DNA of 5,487 bases from an uncultured beta proteobacterium (GTDB lineage Bacteria; Pseudomonadota; Gammaproteobacteria; Burkholderiales; Burkholderiaceae): assembly GCA_903835865.1 (NCBI GenBank), contig CAILON010000204.1, positions 1 to 5,487 of the forward strand, given 5' to 3'. The position numbers were made by a program, and so were the translations under genes. The notes under the pieces were generated by a model. It did no database searches. It was not told the DNA's origin and was given only the letters and a program-made list of their open reading frames with translations. This document shows positions 1 through 4,407 of this stretch, in pieces (the first letter of the stretch is position 1; every line of letters starts with the position of its first letter).

Positions 1-363
1 AGGCGTAACGATGGTGTATTTACCTATCAAATAGCAGTGGTAGTCGATGATTCTCTACAAGGCATCACCCATATTGTACGAGGCGCAGATTTGCTTAGTA
101 ATACCGGCAGACAAATTCATCTACAAAATATCTTGAGATTAAACACTCCCCAATATCTGCATCTGCCATTGGTACTTGATGAACATGGCGAGAAATTGAG
201 TAAGCAGACTTTAGCTACCCAAATTCAGACACAGACTGAGAAACAGGCGCTGGCAGAATTACGCAAAGCAGCAAAACATTTGGGATTAAGAGATCTACCA
301 GATGGTGAGAACATCACCATTGTACAGTGGCTACAAGTAGCTATTCAGGCTTGGAAAAAGTAA
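1..363 (+). CDS. gluQ: Glutamyl-Q tRNA(Asp) synthetase, C-terminal part (5' end outside window)
   Basis: Frame 1 is open from the first base and ends at TAA 361-363, giving the last 120 residues. Members of this family are paralogues of the glutamyl-tRNA synthetase catalytic core. They activate glutamate without tRNA and attach it to queuosine at the wobble position of tRNA(Asp), in the cytoplasm. Visible evidence is the segment RRNDGVFTYQIAVVVDD, followed by GITHIVRGADLL, which is typical of class I Glu/Gln synthetases. KLSKQ at bases 193-207 is the KMSKS-type ATP loop; the KLSKQ form favours GluQ over GltX, which usually has KLSKR. The protein ends about 50 residues after that loop, so there is no anticodon-binding domain, again as in GluQ. 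A GTG at 37 is only an internal Val codon; the conserved sequence before it shows the real start lies upstream of the window. It converges with the helicase gene, with 12 bases between the stops. Confidence 0.9.
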   Translation, partial: RRNDGVFTYQIAVVVDDSLQGITHIVRGADLLSNTGRQIHLQNILRLNTPQYLHLPLVLDEHGEKLSKQTLATQIQTQTEKQALAELRKAAKHLGLRDLPDGENITIVQWLQVAIQAWKK

Positions 364-375
364 CTACGGCGTTAA

Positions 376-1854
376 TTACTTTTTCTTAAAGCCGCCGAGC
401 AAGGCACCTACAGTCGGCTTTGCAGGAACGATTCCTACTTTTTTTGCCTCAGTAACAGATGAAGTGCTTGAGTTCGCTTCTATGTCTTTTGCAGCACCTG
501 GCTCATAAGGCATATAGAAAAATGGATCCGACATTTTTGCTGGAGCAGATGCGCTAGATGAACTTCTGCCAGATGAAGTGCTTCGAGTACTTATAGCACT
601 TCCAGAACCTCCAGAACTTCCGCCGTCTCCTTCAGGCAAAGGCTTCACTTCTAACTTACGCTTCATCAACTTTTCAATATCGTCGAGCAAACGCTTTTCA
701 CTTGCGTCTACCAATGCAATCGCATCGCCCTTGCTACCCGCACGACCAGTTCGACCAATACGATGAATAAAATCTTCAGCGCTATAAGGCAACTCATGAT
801 TAATCACACAAGGCATATCCGGAATATCGAGACCGCGAGCAGCTACATCAGTTGCCACTAAAACTTCAATCGCGCCAGATTTAAACGCATCTAAAGTGAG
901 AGTACGTTCACCTTGACTCTTATCCCCATGAATTGCTCCCGCCTTAATACCATCACGCTCTAAGGCGCGGGCTAACTTGGCACAGCCCAAACGGCTATTG
1001 GTAAAAATGATGCATTGACGTGATAAACCTTGATGAGTACGTGCCTCAAGCACCTTCACGATAGCGCGCTGCTTATCACTTGATGACACCATATGAATTA
1101 CTTGTGAAACAGTATCGGCCGCCGCATTTTGGCGCGCCACTTCTACTGTTACTGGTGTGCGTAAATAACTTTGTGCGAGCTTTTTGATTTCTGGTGAGAA
1201 TGTCGCAGAAAACAATAGGGTTTGTCTTTGCGCTGGAATTAAATTAATAATGCGCTGCAAATCAGGCAAGAAGCCCATATCGAGCATGCGGTCCGCTTCA
1301 TCAAGCACCAACAACTCTACTTGAGATAAATTCGCTACCTTAGAACCAATGTGATCTAACAAGCGGCCTGGAGTTGCAATCAAAATCTCTACCCCATTAC
1401 GCAGCAAGGCAACTTGCTCTTTCATATCCACACCACCATAGACCACGGCTGTGCGCAAGTCTGTGTGCTTGGAATAGCTAGCTGCATTCTCAGCAACCTG
1501 CACTGCTAACTCTCGAGTCGGCGTTAAAACCAAGGCGCGAATCGGATGGCGCGCAGGTGAAGCGCTACTACTAGCATGACGCAAAATCTTTTGAATGATG
1601 GGCAATACAAAGGCGGCAGTTTTACCAGTTCCTGTTTGGGCTGCACCCATCAAGTCACTACCCAGCAATACATGCGGAATCGCTTGTGCTTGAATCGGTG
1701 TAGGGATGGTGTAACCCTGCTCAGAGACCGCTTTTTGAATCTTTGGATCTAAACCAAAGTCAGCAAAGGTGATGGTTACCTCAGGGGTTTCGATAGGGGC
1801 AGCGGATTCGCTAGCCCCTGTAGGGGATGTTATTTCAGTAGCAGAATTTATCAA
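376..1854 (-). CDS. rhlE: DEAD-box ATP-dependent RNA helicase, RhlE-type
   Basis: A complete 492-residue protein with every DEAD-box motif in order. The Q motif has Phe30/Phe33 and GYTIPTPIQ at 47-55. Motif I is AQTGTGKT (72-79), Ia PTREL (112-116), GG at 140-141, TPGRL (161-165), II DEAD (185-188), III SAT (216-218), IV IIFTNSR (282-288), V ATDVAARGLD (334-343) and VI HRIGRTGRAG (364-373). The family unwinds short RNA duplexes using ATP, in ribosome assembly, RNA decay and cold adaptation; motif spacing and the Q-motif region most resemble RhlE. Residues from about 410 to 492 form a low-complexity Ser/Gly tail, then a DPFFYMPYEP patch and a GALLGGFKKK end that resemble the ends of other burkholderial RhlE-like proteins. 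The start is TTG 1854-1852: it is the first possible start after an in-frame stop (1863-1861), and no ATG or GTG occurs before the Q motif. No good ribosome-binding site is visible, so translation is probably coupled to the gene in front. Confidence 0.93.
   Translation of the reverse strand: MINSATEITSPTGASESAAPIETPEVTITFADFGLDPKIQKAVSEQGYTIPTPIQAQAIPHVLLGSDLMGAAQTGTGKTAAFVLPIIQKILRHASSSASPARHPIRALVLTPTRELAVQVAENAASYSKHTDLRTAVVYGGVDMKEQVALLRNGVEILIATPGRLLDHIGSKVANLSQVELLVLDEADRMLDMGFLPDLQRIINLIPAQRQTLLFSATFSPEIKKLAQSYLRTPVTVEVARQNAAADTVSQVIHMVSSSDKQRAIVKVLEARTHQGLSRQCIIFTNSRLGCAKLARALERDGIKAGAIHGDKSQGERTLTLDAFKSGAIEVLVATDVAARGLDIPDMPCVINHELPYSAEDFIHRIGRTGRAGSKGDAIALVDASEKRLLDDIEKLMKRKLEVKPLPEGDGGSSGGSGSAISTRSTSSGRSSSSASAPAKMSDPFFYMPYEPGAAKDIEANSSTSSVTEAKKVGIVPAKPTVGALLGGFKKK
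456..583. repeat. 14-bp direct repeat inside the helicase tail
   Basis: CAGATGAAGTGCTT occurs exactly at 456-469 and at 570-583. The copies are 114 bases (38 codons) apart and in the same reading frame, and both encode Ser-Thr-Ser-Ser in the low-complexity tail of the helicase. It could be the remnant of a small tandem duplication or just biased codon use in a Ser-rich stretch. Confidence 0.6.
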
Positions 1855-1860
1855 GGTAAC

Positions 1861-2247
1861 TTACAGAATGGCAGCAATGCCGGCCTTAGCGGTGGCAGCA
1901 TCCTCAGCCGATTTAACGCCGGAAACGCCGACTGCGCCGATGGTGAATCCATTTACATCGATATTGACCCCACCCTCTAACATGCCCGAAAGATGTGGGG
2001 CAGATAAAAAGGATATACGGCCGTTATTAATAATTTCTTCATAAACGCGAGTCTCACGTTGACCCATCGCAGCAGTACGTGCTTTTTCTTGAGCGATGTA
2101 AGAAGACAATGGAGCACAACCGTCACGACGAATCAAGCCAAGCATGTGTCCACCTTCATCACAAACCGCAATCGTCACCGCCCAATTATTTTCAGCAGCA
2201 TGTTTATTTGCTGCATCCAAAATCTTTTGTACATCAGCTTGTGTCAC
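1861..2247 (-). CDS. GlcG/HbpS-family (DUF336) protein, probably N-terminally shortened
   Basis: A 128-residue protein of the GlcG/HbpS-like fold (older name DUF336). Members include the GlcG protein of the E. coli glycolate operon, whose function is not settled, and the secreted haem-binding HbpS of Streptomyces. Typical stretches are NWAVTIAVCDEGGHML (21-36), the IAQEKARTAAMGQRE region (51-65), SAPHLSGMLEGG (82-93) and IGAVGVSGVKSAEDA (103-117). There is no signal peptide or membrane segment, so it should be cytoplasmic. GTG 2247-2245 is the first codon after an in-frame TAA (2250-2248). Upstream of that TAA the same frame reads Met-Phe-Ala-Thr-Lys-Pro from an ATG at 2268, matching the usual family beginning (M..TKPxLT). 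The gene therefore looks like a family member with a nonsense codon at position 7, still translatable from GTG. It follows the aminotransferase gene and sits six bases before the helicase start, so the three may be cotranscribed. Family assignment is firm; function is not. Confidence 0.85.
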   Translation of the reverse strand: MTQADVQKILDAANKHAAENNWAVTIAVCDEGGHMLGLIRRDGCAPLSSYIAQEKARTAAMGQRETRVYEEIINNGRISFLSAPHLSGMLEGGVNIDVNGFTIGAVGVSGVKSAEDAATAKAGIAAIL

Positions 2248-2268
2248 TTAAGGTTTAGTAGCGAACAT
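2248..2268 (-). other. Six-residue leader ORF, likely the severed N-terminus of the GlcG-like gene
   Basis: On the minus strand an ATG at 2268-2266 opens the peptide MFATKP and stops at TAA 2250-2248, directly touching the GTG start of the GlcG-like gene in the same frame. The ATG has a purine-rich AGAAAGA about eight bases upstream, whereas the GTG has no visible ribosome-binding site. Ribosomes could terminate here and restart on the GTG. The peptide matches the normal N-terminus of this family, so an accidental or selected nonsense change is more likely than an independent leader peptide. A sequencing error is also possible. Confidence 0.6.
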
Positions 2269-2287
2269 GGGTAATCTTTCTGTCTCG

Positions 2288-2327
2288 AATATAGTTTAGT
2301 GAATGCAATATAAGTGCATGAATTATA
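2288..2327 (-). promoter_or_regulatory. Possible promoter -10 elements before the GlcG-like gene
   Basis: The gap between the aminotransferase stop and the leader ATG contains a perfect TATAAT on the minus strand (2327-2322) and a TATATT (2293-2288). Neither has a convincing -35 hexamer at 16-18 bases. They could give the GlcG-helicase pair its own transcription, but the calls rest on short AT-rich matches. No terminator hairpin with a T-run was found in the gap, so read-through from the aminotransferase gene is equally possible. Confidence 0.3.
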
Positions 2328-2358
2328 AGGGGTATAGGGGTGCCAGCCTTGCCAGCGC

Positions 2359-3543
2359 TTACTTTAAGAACTCCTGGGCAGCTACAACGCCGCTTTCCTT
2401 GGGTTTATAGCCCATAGAGCCCAGGCTCATTTCTACCCCACTCAGAGCAGCCATCAGACTTAGCTCATTGCAGTCACCCAAATGGCCAATACGGAATATT
2501 TTCCCTTTGAGTTTGCCAAGACCTGTACCCAATGAGAGATTAAATTTTTCCAGGGCATGCTTACGCAATTTATCAGCGTCCATACCATCAGGCACTACGG
2601 CAGCCGTTAATACTGGTGAATAAGCATTGGCATCTTGACATTGATTCTCAAGACCCCAGGCTGCCACAGCATGACGACATGCTTGTGCCAAACGTTGATG
2701 ACGTGCAAATATATTATCTAGACCTTCAGTCATCATCATGTCCATAGCTTCATGTAAGCCATACATCAGATTAGTACTGGGTGTAGTTGGCCAATAGCCA
2801 GTTTTATTGGACTCTAAAATTTCATCCCAAGCCCAATACGACTTAGGAAATTTGTTGTGTTTACTTGCTTCAAGGGCTTTTGGCGAGAGCGCATTAAATC
2901 CAATTCCTGGCGGTAACATCAAGCCTTTTTGTGAACCAGAAATCGTTATATCAGCACCCCACTGATCATGCTCATAGTCCGCCGAACCCAAGCCAGACAC
3001 GGCGTCCACGAGCATGAGCGCTGGATGTTTAGCGGCATCAATGGCTTTGCGAACCGCCAAGATATTAGAAGTCATGCCAGTAGATGTTTCGTTATGCACA
3101 ACGCACACTGCCTTGATTTCATGCTGCGTATCTTTACGCAAACGCTCTTCAATAACAGTGGCATCCACACCCCAACGCCAAGTATCCTGCCCTGCCTTGC
3201 CGACTACTTCAACTTCAAGTCCTAGTCGCTTAGCAAGAGCACGCCATAAATTAGCAAACTGTCCTGTCTCATAAAACAATACTTTGTCACCGGGATTGAG
3301 CACGTTTACTAAAGCAGCTTCCCAAGCGCCCGTTCCGGAGGCGGAATAAATCATCACAGGCTGCTCGGTCTTAAAAATCTTTTTAATACCCTCCAATACC
3401 TTGAGACCAAATTGACCAAACTCAGGACCACGATGATCAATGGTTTGATAGCTAATGGAGCGCAGAACACGCGAGGGCACTGGACTAGGTCCAGGGATGT
3501 GTAAAAAGTGGCGTCCAGATAGGTGATTATCGAGTTTCAGCAT
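2359..3543 (-). CDS. Serine/alanine-glyoxylate aminotransferase (class V, PLP-dependent)
   Basis: A complete 394-residue class V aminotransferase, a usual length for the family. It closely resembles serine-glyoxylate aminotransferases of the methylotroph SgaA type, which convert serine plus glyoxylate to hydroxypyruvate plus glycine in the cytoplasm. Visible marks, numbered from the ATG, are PGPSPVP near 17-23, the phosphate-binding SASGTGAWE (67-75), VVHNETSTG (148-156), Asp180 in LVDAVSG for the PLP ring nitrogen, the Schiff-base Lys206 in SGSQKGLMLPPG, and KIFRIGHLGDCNELSLM near the C-terminus. ATG 3543-3541 is preferred. A GTG at 3555 would add four residues but has no ribosome-binding site, while the ATG has a weak GTGAGA 7-12 bases upstream; homology begins after the ATG. 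It is divergent from the gntR gene and shares its control region. Alanine or another amino donor is possible, and (S)-ureidoglycine-glyoxylate aminotransferase is a less likely relative, as no purine catabolism genes are near. Confidence 0.88.
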   Translation of the reverse strand: MLKLDNHLSGRHFLHIPGPSPVPSRVLRSISYQTIDHRGPEFGQFGLKVLEGIKKIFKTEQPVMIYSASGTGAWEAALVNVLNPGDKVLFYETGQFANLWRALAKRLGLEVEVVGKAGQDTWRWGVDATVIEERLRKDTQHEIKAVCVVHNETSTGMTSNILAVRKAIDAAKHPALMLVDAVSGLGSADYEHDQWGADITISGSQKGLMLPPGIGFNALSPKALEASKHNKFPKSYWAWDEILESNKTGYWPTTPSTNLMYGLHEAMDMMMTEGLDNIFARHQRLAQACRHAVAAWGLENQCQDANAYSPVLTAAVVPDGMDADKLRKHALEKFNLSLGTGLGKLKGKIFRIGHLGDCNELSLMAALSGVEMSLGSMGYKPKESGVVAAQEFLK

Positions 3544-3611
3544 GTTTTGTCTCACTGAGGTTTTAAGTTAATAGTGGCACTAGTGTAAGGGAATTTTTCC
3601 TATTTTTCCAT

Positions 3612-3623
3612 TTTGTATGCAAA
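3612..3623. promoter_or_regulatory. Putative GntR operator, aminotransferase-proximal copy
   Basis: TTTGTATGCAAA is an imperfect palindrome that differs by one base from the perfect TTTGTATACAAA at 3696-3707. Its centre lies about 74 bases upstream of the aminotransferase ATG. GT-N2-AC palindromes are the usual targets of FadR-subfamily GntR regulators, and a gene for one starts about 100 bases away. Binding is inferred, not shown. Confidence 0.6.
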
Positions 3624-3638
3624 AAATATCTCTCATAT

Positions 3639-3663
3639 GCCTAAAATAAAGCCTAAATAAAGG
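3639..3663. repeat. Tandem AT-rich direct repeat in the divergent control region
   Basis: GCCTAAAATAAA (3639-3650) is followed immediately by GCCTAAATAAAGG (3651-3663): two near-copies differing by one A in the run. It lies between the two operator-like palindromes. It may be a simple slippage duplication, or may contribute to promoter bending. Confidence 0.55.
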
Positions 3664-3671
3664 TTTATTTA
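3654..3671. repeat. 18-bp AT-rich inverted repeat between the two operators
   Basis: TAAATAAA and TTTATTTA are perfect inverted arms separated by GG. The centre (3662.5) is within three bases of the midpoint between the two operator palindromes. There is no T-run arrangement after a GC stem, so it is not a terminator. It could be a site for another protein, or a flexible spacer. Confidence 0.55.
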
Positions 3672-3675
3672 TCAT

Positions 3676-3705
3676 TTGTGATGGCTTATCATTATTTTGT
3701 ATACA
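3676..3705 (+). promoter_or_regulatory. Possible promoter for the gntR-oxidase operon
   Basis: TTGTGA (3676-3681) and TATACA (3700-3705) are spaced by 18 bases and would make a weak sigma-70-like promoter whose -10 lies inside the perfect operator palindrome. The alternative -10 TATCAT (3687-3692) has a poor -35 but would put the transcription start in the palindrome. Either way a bound regulator would block its own promoter, so negative autoregulation is expected. Confidence 0.4.
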
Positions 3706-3707
3706 AA
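3696..3707. promoter_or_regulatory. Putative GntR operator, gntR-proximal copy (perfect palindrome)
   Basis: TTTGTATACAAA is a perfect 12-bp palindrome centred about 20 bases before the gntR ATG and ending just before the ribosome-binding site. The GTATAC core fits the GT-N2-AC pattern recognised by FadR-subfamily GntR proteins. Its near-copy at 3612-3623 is exactly 84 bp away, centre to centre. Confidence 0.7.
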
Positions 3708-3709
3708 TT

Positions 3710-3713
3710 AAGG
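3710..3713 (+). promoter_or_regulatory. Ribosome-binding site of the gntR gene
   Basis: AAGG lies seven bases before the ATG at 3721, a good Shine-Dalgarno match and spacing that supports this start. It begins three bases after the operator palindrome, so any untranslated leader is very short. Confidence 0.65.
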
Positions 3714-3720
3714 CATAAGC

Positions 3721-4407
3721 ATGGGGCTGATAGAACAAGCAGGTTCGCAAAATTTGCATGAGGCGACTTTTCAAGCCTTGAGATCTTTATTGGTCGAAGG
3801 CAAGATTGCGCCAGGCAGCAAACTCAATGAACGGGAGTTGGCCGAGAGACTCAATGTTTCTCGCACCCCTATTCGGGAAGCAATTCGTCGTTTAGCTGCT
3901 GATGGTCTAGTGGAACTTATTGCCAATCGTGGCGCAATTGCGATTGAACTGAGTCTGGCAGATGTCATTCATACCTTTGATGTGATTGCCCAGTTAGAGG
4001 GCTACTCTGGAGAATTGGCCGCTCAGAATATTAGCGATAGCACCCTCTCTGAATTAGAAGCCCTTCAATATGAAATGATGGCCTCCTATGCCAGAAGAGA
4101 TTTGTCGAGCTACTACAAACTGAATCTCAGTATTCATCACCTGATTAATCAGGCTGCCAACAATCCAGTCCTGACAAAAATTTTTTCGCAAGTCAATGCA
4201 CGCATCGAAGCTTTGCGCTTTCGCTCCAATCAAGATGGAGTCAAGTGGGAAAAAGCAGTTGAAGAACATCAAGAAATGTTAGACGCCCTTAAAGCACGCG
4301 ATAGTGCTCGAATGCGCAAGGTCATGATCTCGCATGTCACTAATAAACGGGATGTCGTAGTGCAGCTCCTCAAATCTGAAAAGTCGGCACAGGTCTGCAA
4401 ATCATGA
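3721..4407 (+). CDS. GntR-family transcriptional regulator, FadR subfamily with FCD domain
   Basis: A complete 228-residue regulator of normal family length. Residues about 12-75 form the winged helix-turn-helix; the recognition part is LNERELAERLNVSRTPIREA (35-54), followed by RRLAADGLVE and a wing at ANRGA. Residues about 80-215 are the all-helical FCD domain, which binds small carboxylic acids, often through a metal. His139, His183 and His205 sit at the spacing of FCD metal ligands, but the usual Asp four residues before the first His is Asn135. Relatives such as GlcC, LldR and PdhR respond to glycolate, lactate or pyruvate. The ATG at 3721 has a good AAGG ribosome-binding site. The stop TGA overlaps the next gene's ATG (ATGA, 4404-4407), so regulator and oxidoreductase are cotranscribed and probably translationally coupled. 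Two palindromes in front suggest control of itself and of the divergent aminotransferase. The effector is unknown; a 2-hydroxy or 2-keto acid is the best guess from context. Confidence 0.9.
   Translation: MGLIEQAGSQNLHEATFQALRSLLVEGKIAPGSKLNERELAERLNVSRTPIREAIRRLAADGLVELIANRGAIAIELSLADVIHTFDVIAQLEGYSGELAAQNISDSTLSELEALQYEMMASYARRDLSSYYKLNLSIHHLINQAANNPVLTKIFSQVNARIEALRFRSNQDGVKWEKAVEEHQEMLDALKARDSARMRKVMISHVTNKRDVVVQLLKSEKSAQVCKS

Noticed and set aside
364..397. Possible bidirectional terminator between gluQ and the helicase gene (CGGCG at 367-371, CGCCG at 393-397, T-run in between)
   Set aside because: The stem would be only five pairs around a 21-base loop, and the T-run lies in the loop rather than after the stem.
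1769..2274. Plus-strand reading frames of 91 and 71 residues opposite the helicase start and GlcG-like gene
   Set aside because: They are antisense to clearly conserved proteins and have no family resemblance; shadows of real genes.
2341..2358. Repeated TGGCA units just after the aminotransferase stop, considered as a terminator
   Set aside because: The units are direct repeats, not inverted; no stable hairpin followed by a T-run can be drawn.
2968..3274. Two plus-strand reading frames of about 85 residues opposite the aminotransferase
   Set aside because: They are antisense to the conserved catalytic core and overlap each other; no support as genes.
3580..3774. 64-residue minus-strand reading frame across the divergent control region
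   Set aside because: It covers the operators and the start of gntR, has no recognisable protein features, and its composition follows the AT-rich intergenic DNA.
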